Source of the DNA: Geminocystis sp050753365
Lineage (GTDB): Bacteria; Cyanobacteriota; Cyanobacteriia; Cyanobacteriales; Cyanobacteriaceae
Length of the DNA stretch: 15,734 bases
NCBI RefSeq assembly: GCF_050753365.1
Contig: NZ_JBLZFY010000093.1
Location: 1 to 15,734, forward strand
Direction: 5' to 3'
Position numbers and translations under genes: made by a program. The notes under the pieces are model-generated. The model saw only the letters and a list, made by a program, of their open reading frames with translations. It was not told the origin of the DNA and ran no database searches. This document shows, piece after piece, positions 1-7,135 of the stretch. Positions within the stretch are counted from its first letter, which is position 1. Every line of letters begins with the position of its first letter.

Positions 1-145
1 GTTACAGCCGAATTAACGTCTGTGGACAGTATCAAGCCGACTTGACTGGTAGAAACAGAAAGTAAACGTCATAGGTAACTATGAATAAGTTTTATATAAC
101 AGACAATAATAATCTTAATCCTTGACTATAATTTTTCGACTGAAA
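1..145. other. Left window edge; possible 3' tail of a rightward gene
   Basis: No complete gene is visible here. On the plus strand two frames are open from the window edge: one ends with TGA at 43-45 (tail ...TSVDSIKPT) and one with TAA at 63-65 (tail ...QADLTGRNRK). Either could be the C-terminus of a truncated gene; I recognise neither. Read on the minus strand, this stretch lies directly downstream of the PATAN gene and shows no receiver-domain-like peptide in any frame. A small inverted repeat (CATAG/CTATG, 70-83) is present. Confidence 0.2.
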
Positions 146-931
146 TTATTTTTTCGGAATATCGATAGGTATGGGAGAATCAAGGACAGAAATTAAGTCG
201 ATTAAGCCTAATTGGATGTAGGGTAACATTAACCTTGTCATCTGCATAATATCTTGATTTAACTGCAAACTCAAGTCTCGTAAAGTATTTTTCCCGTTAA
301 ACAATTTCACCATTATTTGAAAGGTTTTTGGGGATGTTTTTTGTTTTAATAATTCTGGTTGTCTAACTAAAGGGCAATCATTAGGAAATCGATCGGCTAA
401 TTTTGCACCCTGCCACTTTTGCCAATCTTCCCATGCTTCTACTATAACCTGATCTGCGTCTATAAATACTAATTGACTGGGTAAAGATTGAGAAGTATTC
501 AACTGGAAAACAATTTCCATAGCTTGAGTAACATCGAACAAAATTTCGACTATGGCATTGCGTATAATTTGACTTAGCTGTTGTCTTGTTACGACTTGCT
601 CTTGTAACCAATAGTTGAGTAATTCGTATTCCCAACATTTTTCCAGACTATCTTTATTTAAAGCATTTTTGTCGATCGAGGGCAAGTAAGTGATTAAAGC
701 AGGGGCAAATCTTGTTACATTGCGTACCCATCTTCTGACAGGATGTTTTCCACCCGTTGCATAAATAATTCTTCCCAAATAGAGATAAAAAATCCATTCT
801 TCACCTTTAGATGAGCCTAAAATCAATTCTCCCGTAAATTGTGGTTGTTTAAGGGTTTGAAATAGATTAGACTGTCTTGAACCGATAAATTCTTTAATAG
901 GTACTTTGGGAGATTTGCTAGAGTCTGTCAT
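146..931 (-). CDS. PATAN (DUF4388-type) protein, PatA/PixG-like without receiver domain
   Basis: This 261-residue protein matches the N-terminal half of cyanobacterial PatA/PixG-type response regulators. Residues ~10-75 carry the PATAN core: a FTGEL segment, then EEWIFYLYLGRIIYATGG followed by HPVRRW. The rest (to ~250) resembles the helical extension found in those proteins, including a degenerate winged-helix-like stretch near FNGKNTLRDLSLQL. In the family these proteins act in phototaxis (PixG/TaxP1) or heterocyst patterning (PatA), and PATAN is a protein-interaction module that works with a C-terminal CheY-like receiver. Here the chain stops at DSPIPIDIPKK, in the proline-rich linker just before the receiver would start. 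No receiver coding is seen in the 145 bases downstream, so the protein cannot be a phosphorylation-controlled regulator unless it works with a separate CheY. The ATG at 931 has no clear ribosome binding site. It is transcribed divergently from the HTH-GrpE gene, across a 144-bp spacer. The domain call is firm; the biological role is not. Confidence 0.8.
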   Translation of the reverse strand: MTDSSKSPKVPIKEFIGSRQSNLFQTLKQPQFTGELILGSSKGEEWIFYLYLGRIIYATGGKHPVRRWVRNVTRFAPALITYLPSIDKNALNKDSLEKCWEYELLNYWLQEQVVTRQQLSQIIRNAIVEILFDVTQAMEIVFQLNTSQSLPSQLVFIDADQVIVEAWEDWQKWQGAKLADRFPNDCPLVRQPELLKQKTSPKTFQIMVKLFNGKNTLRDLSLQLNQDIMQMTRLMLPYIQLGLIDLISVLDSPIPIDIPKK

Positions 932-1075
932 TACTACTATTCAGATTCAATGATTAAAGGGTAACTAAAATTGATACGATGATGAACAGTTATGATCAAA
1001 AAAATTAAGACTAAGATTAGTTTATCTTGAATTTGAGCAAATACTATAACTATTTATTTTAAAAGATGAACCAAA

Positions 1076-1663
1076 ATGAAGGACATAAGGATTATTTTAC
1101 AGGATTTGATGGCACAAAATGAAATAGAAACTTATCTTCAACTTAGTCGCAAAAGTAAAGTTTCTGAATGGCAATTTTATCGTTTAGAAAATCATTTGTT
1201 AGATCATATACCTTTTGGTGTCCTCAAAAAAATAGCTAAAGCGTTAAATATCTCTGTGGATACTTTAATTAATCAATTAGAGGATAATTTCGATCGAACT
1301 ATCCCTGATAATAACTTATCTTTGAAAAAAGAGACTTTAATGGAGGAATATCAACAACAAACTCTGACGATTTTAGAGTCTTTATTATTACAATTACCTA
1401 CGGTAATCCATGCCGTCAATAATAATCCTGATTTACCAGCTAATCGTCTTTTACCATTACTCGAACCCTTGAATCAACTTTTATCGGCTTGGGGTATCAT
1501 CTCGATCGATCGAGTAGGTGATATAGTGGACTATAATCCACAGGAACATGAGTTAATGGAAAACTGCGACACTGAAAACATCAGTAAAGTAGAAATTCGT
1601 TACGTTGGCTATCGTCAAAAAGATAAATTGCTTTATCGTGCCAAAGTAAGCCCTATCTCTTAA
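1076..1663 (+). CDS. HTH (XRE-like) protein with C-terminal GrpE-like beta domain
   Basis: The protein has 195 residues. Residues ~1-66 resemble a Cro/C1-type helix-turn-helix: tyLQLSRKSKVSEWQFYRLEN is the recognition region, followed by FGVLKKIAKALNISVDTLI, the usual end of XRE domains. Residues ~85-135 are helical and leucine-rich. Residues ~138-194 match the GrpE beta-domain pattern: WGIISIDRVGDIVDYNPQEHELM corresponds to the family's G-(V/I)-x-x-I...G-x-x-(F/V)-x-P-x-x-H, and VEIRYVGYRQKDKLLYRAKVSPI corresponds to the GY...R-A-x-V ending. GrpE is the nucleotide-exchange factor of DnaK/Hsp70 and contacts the ATPase domain through this beta domain. The long GrpE dimerisation helix is replaced here by a short helical linker and a putative DNA-binding head. 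The role is inferred: a chaperone-linked regulator, or an alternative exchange factor for one of several cyanobacterial DnaK proteins. The only in-frame ATG near the 5' end is at 1076. The stop runs straight into a tandem repeat array. Confidence 0.7.
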   Translation: MKDIRIILQDLMAQNEIETYLQLSRKSKVSEWQFYRLENHLLDHIPFGVLKKIAKALNISVDTLINQLEDNFDRTIPDNNLSLKKETLMEEYQQQTLTILESLLLQLPTVIHAVNNNPDLPANRLLPLLEPLNQLLSAWGIISIDRVGDIVDYNPQEHELMENCDTENISKVEIRYVGYRQKDKLLYRAKVSPIS

Positions 1664-1664
1664 G

Positions 1665-1699
1665 GAATTAAGAATTAAGAATTAAGAATTAAGAATTAA
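1665..1699. repeat. Heptanucleotide tandem repeat, GAATTAA x5
   Basis: Five perfect head-to-tail copies of the 7-bp unit GAATTAA start one base after the stop codon of the HTH-GrpE gene. This resembles the short tandemly repeated repetitive (STRR) heptamers described in cyanobacteria. Because it lies next to a second, unrelated heptamer array, replication slippage is the likely origin. Confidence 0.95.
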
Positions 1700-1702
1700 A
1701 AA

Positions 1703-1775
1703 CTATTCCCTATTCCCTATTCCCTATTCCCTATTCCCTATTCCCTATTCCCTATTCCCTATTCCCTATTCCCTA
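1703..1775. repeat. Heptanucleotide tandem repeat, CTATTCC x10 plus partial
   Basis: Ten perfect copies of CTATTCC occupy 1703-1772, followed by a partial copy (CTA after one C). The array ends about 35 bp upstream of the pcyA start, so it sits in the pcyA promoter or leader region. Copy-number change would move any upstream promoter relative to the gene; whether that matters cannot be told from sequence. Confidence 0.95.
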
Positions 1776-1810
1776 CCTTTATCAAAAAACTTTTTAACTC
1801 CCCCCATATT

Positions 1811-2545
1811 ATGATAGATTCTTCAGATTTAAAAAGCAGATTACACCCTTTAATCAATCAATTAGCAGAAGCAATTATTACCATTTGGCAAGAAAACCTT
1901 AATCTCTCTCCTTATCAACTACCCAAAGGCTTAGGCTATGTAGAAGGAAAATTGGAAGGGGAAAGACTCACGATCGAAAATTCCTGCTATCATAGTCGAG
2001 AATTTCGTAAAATGCACCTCGAATTGGCGAAAGTTGGCAATAACTTAGATATTCTTCATTGTGTGATGTTTCCTTATCCCCAATATCCCTTAGCCATGTT
2101 TGGTTGTGATATTGTAGCAGGAAAGGCTGGAATAAGTGCTGCGATTGTTGACTTATCTCCTACCAGTAAAGATAAAACCCTCTCTAATGATTACTTAGAA
2201 AAATTATCTAATTTAGAAACAGTGACTTTTAAAGATAAACGAGATTTGCCTCCTTGGGGGGATATTTTCTCACCTTTTTGCTTATTTATTCGCCCTGCTG
2301 ATAGGGAGGAGGAAGCCTTATTTTTAAATCGAGTCAAAGATTTTTTGACGATTCATTGTCAAATAGCCGTTGCTTCTGAGGCAGTTTCTGAAGCAGAAAA
2401 AATGCTATATTTAGAAGGTCAAAAAAACTACTGTAGTCAACAACAACAAAATGATAAGACTCGCCGAGTTTTAGAGAAGGCTTTTGGAGTAGAATGGGCA
2501 GAAAATTATATGACTTCTGTTTTGTTTGATATACCTTCTTATTAA
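1811..2545 (+). CDS. pcyA: Phycocyanobilin:ferredoxin oxidoreductase
   Basis: PcyA (EC 1.3.7.5) reduces biliverdin IXalpha with four electrons from ferredoxin to 3Z/3E-phycocyanobilin, the chromophore of phycobilisomes and of cyanobacterial phytochromes. It is cytosolic. The 244 residues match the family's usual length. The hallmark block runs from about residue 56 to 102: ENSCYHSREFRKMHLELAKVG, then LDILHCVMFPYP, then FGCDIV. By alignment with the Synechocystis enzyme (offset 5), the catalytic residues are Glu71 (for Glu76), His83 (for His88) and Asp100 (for Asp105), with His69 for His74, so the enzyme should be active. The start is the ATG at 1811, behind a C-rich stretch with no strong ribosome binding site; cyanobacterial genes often lack one. 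A CTATTCC tandem array lies just upstream. The gene converges on the M16 peptidase gene with only 14 bp between the stops. No haem oxygenase gene lies next to it. Confidence 0.97.
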   Translation: MIDSSDLKSRLHPLINQLAEAIITIWQENLNLSPYQLPKGLGYVEGKLEGERLTIENSCYHSREFRKMHLELAKVGNNLDILHCVMFPYPQYPLAMFGCDIVAGKAGISAAIVDLSPTSKDKTLSNDYLEKLSNLETVTFKDKRDLPPWGDIFSPFCLFIRPADREEEALFLNRVKDFLTIHCQIAVASEAVSEAEKMLYLEGQKNYCSQQQQNDKTRRVLEKAFGVEWAENYMTSVLFDIPSY

Positions 2546-2559
2546 GTTACATCTAATTC

Positions 2560-3804
2560 TCACTTTCCCACGATCGAGGTACAAAGAGAATCATCTTGTA
2601 AATAATGATTAGCAATGCGTTGTATATCCTCAACAGTAACATTAGTGATTAGTTGGGGGAAAATCTCATCGTATTCTATGCCTAAGCCTAACGTTTCATA
2701 CCAACCAAAAATCTGAGCAAATTCGGCGTTAGTTTGTTTTCCTAGGGCATATTGCCCTAAAAGTTTACTCTTAGATACTTCTAACTCCTCAAAACTTAGT
2801 GTTTCTTCTCTTAATCTCTTAATCTCATTGTATAAACCCTCCTTGCCAATGTCTGTATTTTGGGAAGCCGTACCCATATATACCACGAATTGAGACTTAT
2901 CTAACCTTGTGGGATAAAAAGCCGACACATCATAGGCTAAACCCCGTTTTTCCCTCAATTCCACAAACAAACGACTAGATAAACCATTACCTAAATAAGT
3001 GGTTAAAAGTTTCAGTATGGGGTAATCTTGATGGGTAATTTCAGGGGCAAGGTATCCCATCATAATGATAGATTGTTGATTATCCTGCTCAATTTTACTT
3101 TCTTGGGCTTTAGATTCTAAATTACCAATATTAAGGGGTTGTCTGGGAATAGTCGATTTTTCCCAATCTCCAAAAATTTTTTCTACTAGGTAGATCGATC
3201 GATCCAAATCGATTTTTCCTGCTAAACTAATAATTAAGTTATCAGGAGTAAAGTGTTTTTGATGACACTCTTTCAAATCAGAAGCCTTTAAATTAGTAAC
3301 AGTTTCTTCCGTACCCAACACAGAAAAACCGTAGGGATGCTTACCGTAAATCATCTCCCTGAGTTGACTAAAAGCGAGGTTAAAAGGCTGTTCTTTTTGA
3401 GAGAGAATATTTTGTAGAGTAATTTTTTTCTCTAATTCGATTTCTGACTCAGAAAAAGAAGGATAACGGATGATTTCTGAAGCAAGGGCGAGGATTTCCT
3501 CAAAATCTTCCGTAATCGTCTTCATACTGACAATAAAATAGTCACTAGAAGTATCTGTACCCAAAGCCGCACCGATAGACTCTACTTTTTCAGCAATTTC
3601 CAAAGAAGATAAATGACGAGTGCCTTTAGAGATAACACTAGCCAAAAGATGAAAAATACCAGCTTGGGAAGTTGCTTCCCACAAACTACCAGCATTGCGA
3701 CAGAAGATGCGCCCTGCAATAATATCCGTAGTGGGATTTTCGATAACGATTAAAGTAATACCGTTTTTGAGAGTTGTTTTTTGAATATATTTTTTATTGT
3801 TCAC
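2560..3804 (-). CDS. M16 family peptidase homologue lacking the zinc-binding motif
   Basis: The 414 residues have the length and layout of an M16B (processing-peptidase-like) protein with two homologous halves. The N-half opens with TTLKNGITLIVIENP and has the segment GIFHLLASVISKGT (residues 49-62), where active members read G-x-x-HFLEHM-x-FKGT. The inverted zinc motif HxxEH therefore survives only as H52-L-L-A-S: the catalytic Glu and second His are replaced by Ala55 and Ser56. The C-half keeps the conserved ...GLSSRLFVELREKRGLAYDVSAFY block (Arg/Tyr pair) used for substrate binding in partner subunits. It is therefore probably the non-catalytic half of a heterodimeric M16 protease, as known for mitochondrial alpha-MPP and for paired bacterial M16B proteins. 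Its catalytic partner is not in this window. No signal peptide is seen. The S9 peptidase gene lies 152 bp upstream on the same strand. The family is firm; inactivity is inferred from the motif. Confidence 0.9.
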   Translation of the reverse strand: MNNKKYIQKTTLKNGITLIVIENPTTDIIAGRIFCRNAGSLWEATSQAGIFHLLASVISKGTRHLSSLEIAEKVESIGAALGTDTSSDYFIVSMKTITEDFEEILALASEIIRYPSFSESEIELEKKITLQNILSQKEQPFNLAFSQLREMIYGKHPYGFSVLGTEETVTNLKASDLKECHQKHFTPDNLIISLAGKIDLDRSIYLVEKIFGDWEKSTIPRQPLNIGNLESKAQESKIEQDNQQSIIMMGYLAPEITHQDYPILKLLTTYLGNGLSSRLFVELREKRGLAYDVSAFYPTRLDKSQFVVYMGTASQNTDIGKEGLYNEIKRLREETLSFEELEVSKSKLLGQYALGKQTNAEFAQIFGWYETLGLGIEYDEIFPQLITNVTVEDIQRIANHYLQDDSLCTSIVGK

Positions 3805-3956
3805 CGATTCGATTTATTGGAAGATATAAAACAAAAATATCCCATTTTAGCTTAATTTTATTTCAAACTTTTTTGTATAACTTTATCTATACAAAATCTC
3901 AAAACCCTTACCTATTACTTATTACCTCCCTTCATCACAATACTATGAAGCAACCT

Positions 3957-5846
3957 CTATTTATTAAAAATAAGGGTATAAAAGTTTAATTCTTCTTCCA
4001 ATGCACGTTTAATATTTTCCGCTTTTCTGAAGCCATGAGATTCATCAGGGAAGGTAATATAAATAGTTTTAATACCTTTATTTTCTAAGGCTTTTACCAT
4101 CATTTGCGCTTGATTTGGAGGCACAATTTTATCTTCTAACCCTTGAAAAAAGGCGACAGGACATGATAGTTTATCTATGTAATTAATGGGCGATCGAGCC
4201 TGATAAATAGCTTTTTCTTCGGGATATTTACCAATTAAATTATCTAAATAACGAGACTCAAATTTATGGGTATCTTTTGCCAATGCTTCTAAATCTCCGA
4301 CACCATAATAACTAGCACCTGCTTTAAAAGTATTATAAAAAGTAAGGGAGGCTAAAGTTGTATATCCTCCTGCGCTTCCACCAGAGATAGCGAGTTTATT
4401 TTCGTCAACTTTTCCCTCTTTAACTAAATATTTCGCTACATTGATACAATCTTCCACATCCACAATACCCCAATTTTTATTTAACCTCTGACGATAATCT
4501 CTACCGTAACCAGTGCTACCACCATAATTGACATCGACAAAGGCAAAACCTCGACTTGTCCAGTATTGTATCCTTAAATTATAACTGGCAGTGGTAGCGG
4601 CAGTCGGTCCTCCATGACTTTTCACTAATAGAGGAGGTAAGGTGTTTCCTGGGGCGCAAAAATCTTTATTTTGGGGAGGATAATACCATGCGAAGGCGGT
4701 TTTCCCGTCACTGGTGGGAAACTCGATTTGTTGGGGTTGACTTAAATAACCTTCATCAATGTTTAAGTTACTGGATTGTTTGAGTATTTGAGTGTCTCCT
4801 GTGGCGATATTTAATTTTACTACGGCGGTGGGTTGGGTGGGTGAACCTCCTGTAAATAAAATTTGCTCTCCTTTGACTTGTAGATAGGCTATATTAGTGA
4901 AAGGTATATTAAGATTTGTTAAGCTCTTGTTTAAAGTGTCTAAACTAGCTAGATGAGAAATGCTGTTTTGGGTATAGGTACAAATGATGGTGTTTTCATC
5001 AGCAAAACCATACATGGATTCTCCAAATACCCAATGGGGATAACCAAATTCTGCATCTAAGGGATATAAAGATTCGATATTCCCACTTTTGTCTCTACGA
5101 TAGATATTCCACCAGTTATGTCGATCGCTACTAAAGTATAATGTACCATCAGGACTAAATTCGGGCTGACAAATAGATTCGTTTTTGTCTCCTGCCACTA
5201 AGGTTATATCGGTTAAACTACCATCACTGTCAATATTTGCCAGATATAATTCTGTGGCATCCCAAGGCATATTCGGATGATGCCAAGCTATCCAAGCTAA
5301 TTGAGTGTTATCGGGAGAAAGACGAGGGGAGGTGTAAAAATCTGCTCCTGTAACGAGGTTTTTGACTTCTCCTGTGGTTAAATCGATCGAAACTAACTTA
5401 TTTTCAGGTTCGGTGTTATCATTACTATGATCTTCAGCAACGGCAATTAAACGATTGCGACACTTATCCAATACAAAATCGGCATAACGTAACTTAGATT
5501 CTGGAGTAAGGGGTTGAGGAGTTTCTCCTTGTTGGTGAAAATAAATTCTTTGATCTACAAAGTTGCTAAAATAGATGATACCATCGACAATTAAAAACGC
5601 ACCACCACCGTATTCATGAACACGACTACGCACATTAAAGGGGGATGGAGTAATATCTTCCGTTGTGCCATCTGAGTTTAACTTTACTATAACCGATCGA
5701 CCGCCCTCGGATGGTCTTCCTTCTAACCAATATATATCATTACCATCAAATTTTACTGCCCCTAAACCGATTGTACCAGAAACGATTAAATCAGAAGTAA
5801 TGCTCGATCGCCATGTACCATAATTTGCGATGGTGGTTTGTGTCAT
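3957..5846 (-). CDS. S9 family peptidase (prolyl oligopeptidase-like; acylaminoacyl/dipeptidyl peptidase type)
   Basis: This is a 629-residue cytosolic serine peptidase. Residues ~25-360 form a beta-propeller of TolB/WD40-like blades (repeated patterns such as ...SPRLSPDNTQLAWIAW and CQPEFSPDGTLYFSSDR). Residues ~375-629 are the alpha/beta-hydrolase catalytic domain. The triad is readable: Ser491 in GGSAGGY, Asp572 in GLEDKIVPP, His604 in DESHGF. The oxyanion-region motif SHGGPTA (410-416) and YGGSTGYGRDYR (441-452) are typical of the S9C acylaminoacyl-peptidase-like group. Such enzymes release short or blocked N-terminal peptides during protein turnover; the exact substrate cannot be assigned. 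No signal peptide is present. The start is the ATG at 5846; the stop is TAG. The gene is divergent from the response regulator and lies upstream of the M16 gene on the same strand, so the two peptidases may share a transcript. Confidence 0.92.
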   Translation of the reverse strand: MTQTTIANYGTWRSSITSDLIVSGTIGLGAVKFDGNDIYWLEGRPSEGGRSVIVKLNSDGTTEDITPSPFNVRSRVHEYGGGAFLIVDGIIYFSNFVDQRIYFHQQGETPQPLTPESKLRYADFVLDKCRNRLIAVAEDHSNDNTEPENKLVSIDLTTGEVKNLVTGADFYTSPRLSPDNTQLAWIAWHHPNMPWDATELYLANIDSDGSLTDITLVAGDKNESICQPEFSPDGTLYFSSDRHNWWNIYRRDKSGNIESLYPLDAEFGYPHWVFGESMYGFADENTIICTYTQNSISHLASLDTLNKSLTNLNIPFTNIAYLQVKGEQILFTGGSPTQPTAVVKLNIATGDTQILKQSSNLNIDEGYLSQPQQIEFPTSDGKTAFAWYYPPQNKDFCAPGNTLPPLLVKSHGGPTAATTASYNLRIQYWTSRGFAFVDVNYGGSTGYGRDYRQRLNKNWGIVDVEDCINVAKYLVKEGKVDENKLAISGGSAGGYTTLASLTFYNTFKAGASYYGVGDLEALAKDTHKFESRYLDNLIGKYPEEKAIYQARSPINYIDKLSCPVAFFQGLEDKIVPPNQAQMMVKALENKGIKTIYITFPDESHGFRKAENIKRALEEELNFYTLIFNK

Positions 5847-5930
5847 ATTTTTTATTTTTCTTTATAATTGCTTAATTTTTCTCATCATCAACTTTAGCAT
5901 CCTAATTTAACTTATCTGTTACTTTTTCTT

Positions 5931-5951
5931 ATTCATTATTCATTATTCATT
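5931..5951. repeat. Heptanucleotide tandem repeat, ATTCATT x3
   Basis: Three perfect copies of the 7-bp unit ATTCATT lie in the divergent spacer between the S9 peptidase and response regulator genes. Though short, it has the same period as the other arrays at 1665-1775 and 15693-15734. Confidence 0.8.
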
Positions 5952-5983
5952 GCCCGAATATAAGTATTCTATGTAACAGTATC

Positions 5984-6010
5984 TTGACAATTGATTAGTT
6001 ATGCTAAGGT
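5984..6010 (+). promoter_or_regulatory. Possible promoter of the response regulator gene
   Basis: A consensus -35 hexamer TTGACA is at 5984-5989. The best -10 candidate is weak: TAAGGT at 6005-6010, with a 15-bp spacer. If used, transcription would begin downstream of the TTG at 5991 and the protein would have to start at the GTG at 6042. This is tentative because the -10 is poor. Confidence 0.25.
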
Positions 6011-6041
6011 ATCAAAGATTCATAACATTGGTATTCTTAAA

Positions 6042-6848
6042 GTGATTTATATTTCTATCATTGAAGGTAATCCCCATTTACGATCGCTCTTAGGGTGGCA
6101 TTTACAACAAGTCGGTTATATAACCCATCAATATGGTACAATTCAACAAGCTAGAAACAGTTTAGCTAGTCAAGTTCCGACTTTAATCGTCTTAGATTCT
6201 GATTTACCCGATGGAGATGGTGTCGAATTTTGTGAATGGTTATATCAATCTCATCAAACGTTAATTTTAATGTTGTCTGCAAAAATTAATGAAAAAGACG
6301 TGGTAAGAGGATTAAAAGCAGGCGCTGATGATTACCTAAAGAAACCTTTTGGAATGCAGGAATTTTTGGCTAGAGTTGAATCTTTATTAAGACGTTTTCG
6401 AGTAAATAATGCCCCTTTGATATTAAATTTCGGAGATTTAAAAATAGATTTAGTACAAAGACGGGTGGAATTTCGTGGCGAATTTATCGATCTAACTCCC
6501 CAAGAGTTTAGTTTATTATATGTCTTAAGTCAAGCTCAAGGTACACCTTTAAGTCGTTCTGAATTATTGCGTAGAGCATGGCCTGAAGCCATCGAAAACC
6601 AGAGAACGATCGATACCCATGTGTTATCATTACGAAAGAAAATTGAACTTGATCCTCGTCAACCTAATTTAATTCAAACTGTGCGTAATGTTGGTTATCG
6701 TTTTAATTTAGAATTGTTAGAAAACACTCAAACTAATTATCACAATAATTGTGTCCCAAAAAATAATTTTTCCCAACATCTCGATCGAAATAGTCAATAT
6801 TTAACGAATAATCGAACTATGAAAGAAAAAATTTTAGCAAAACAGTGA
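6042..6848 (+). CDS. OmpR/PhoB-family response regulator with atypical receiver
   Basis: This is a two-domain transcription regulator: receiver at residues ~1-118 and winged-helix DNA-binding domain at ~128-223 (LTPQEFSLLYVLSQAQGTPLSRSELLRRAW, then TIDTHVLSLRKKI and TVRNVGYRF), followed by an Asn-rich tail of about 45 residues. Numbering from the chosen GTG start, the phosphoacceptor is Asp52 (VLDSDLPDGDG), the switch Ser is Ser79 and the conserved Lys is Lys101 (KKPF). The acidic pair that binds magnesium is incomplete: where most receivers have Asp-Asp, this one has Glu8-Gly9 (IIEGNPHL). That recalls NblR-type cyanobacterial regulators, reported to act without canonical phosphorylation, but I cannot assign NblR from sequence alone. 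The frame stays open back to a TTG at 5991. I prefer GTG 6042 because the 17 extra residues are poor in conserved features and a TTGACA (5984-5989) lies just before the TTG. No sensor kinase is adjacent. Confidence 0.85.
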   Translation: MIYISIIEGNPHLRSLLGWHLQQVGYITHQYGTIQQARNSLASQVPTLIVLDSDLPDGDGVEFCEWLYQSHQTLILMLSAKINEKDVVRGLKAGADDYLKKPFGMQEFLARVESLLRRFRVNNAPLILNFGDLKIDLVQRRVEFRGEFIDLTPQEFSLLYVLSQAQGTPLSRSELLRRAWPEAIENQRTIDTHVLSLRKKIELDPRQPNLIQTVRNVGYRFNLELLENTQTNYHNNCVPKNNFSQHLDRNSQYLTNNRTMKEKILAKQ

Positions 6849-6867
6849 ATAAGTGATTAATCGCTGT
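6842..6867 (+). terminator. Weak hairpin overlapping the response-regulator stop
   Basis: ACAGTGA (6842-6848, containing the stop TGA) can pair with TCGCTGT (6861-6867), with one G-U pair and a 12-nt loop. An AT-rich stretch follows but there is no clean T tract, so this is only a candidate terminator. Confidence 0.25.
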
Positions 6868-6884
6868 AAAATTGCATTTTATTA

Positions 6885-6900
6885 GTTCAATTCATTGAAC
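6885..6900. repeat. 16-bp palindrome GTTCAAT-TC-ATTGAAC
   Basis: This perfect dyad has 7-bp arms and a 2-bp centre. The same arms recur at 7336-7351 with centre AA. The pair brackets most of the spacer, 451 bp apart. An operator pair, element ends or a cruciform are all possible. Confidence 0.85.
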
Positions 6901-7046
6901 GAAAAATGGTAGCTGTGGAATTTATGAATCTGTTGGCGAAACATTTTGTTACAAAAATTTGACAAAATCAAAGATTTGTGCGTACAAAATAAATTAGGTA
7001 ATATCTCAAACTGCCAAGAAATAAATTTCATGGCTTATAGCTTAAG

Positions 7047-7135
7047 TCTGCTAAAGCGACTAATTTCAATACATTAAACCGCATTTTTTTGTATTTCTTT
7101 TTGTTTCAAAATATTTATGAAATCGTTTTAGCAGA
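7047..7135. repeat. Long imperfect inverted repeat
   Basis: The left arm is TCTGCTAAAGCGA then CTAA then TTTCA (7047-7068). The right arm at 7118-7135 is TGAAATCGTTTTAGCAGA. They pair over 18 positions with one G-U pair and a 4-nt bulge, enclosing about 49 nt. TTTT follows directly at 7136-7139. It could be the terminal stem of a small RNA, a long-loop terminator, or the ends of a degraded mobile element. Confidence 0.6.

Noticed and set aside
381..638. Minus-strand open frame inside the PATAN gene
   Set aside because: It is another frame of the PATAN gene on the same strand, with a composition unlike real proteins. I also considered it as evidence of a frameshift, but the PATAN frame is intact throughout.
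1497..1516. Clusters such as TCGATCGATCGAG as specific operators
   Set aside because: CGATCG palindromes occur dozens of times in genes and spacers alike; they fit the genome-wide HIP1-like repeat rather than local regulatory sites.
1665..1775. CRISPR array
   Set aside because: The units are 7 bp with no spacers; these are simple tandem repeats.
3774..3989. 71-codon plus-strand open frame
   Set aside because: It overlaps the 5' end of the M16 gene and the 3' end of the S9 gene on the other strand; its peptide is low-complexity and matches no family I know.
5991..6041. N-terminal 17-codon extension of the response regulator from TTG 5991
   Set aside because: The extra residues precede the conserved receiver start, and a possible promoter -35 sits just before the TTG; GTG 6042 is a better start. 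This remains uncertain.
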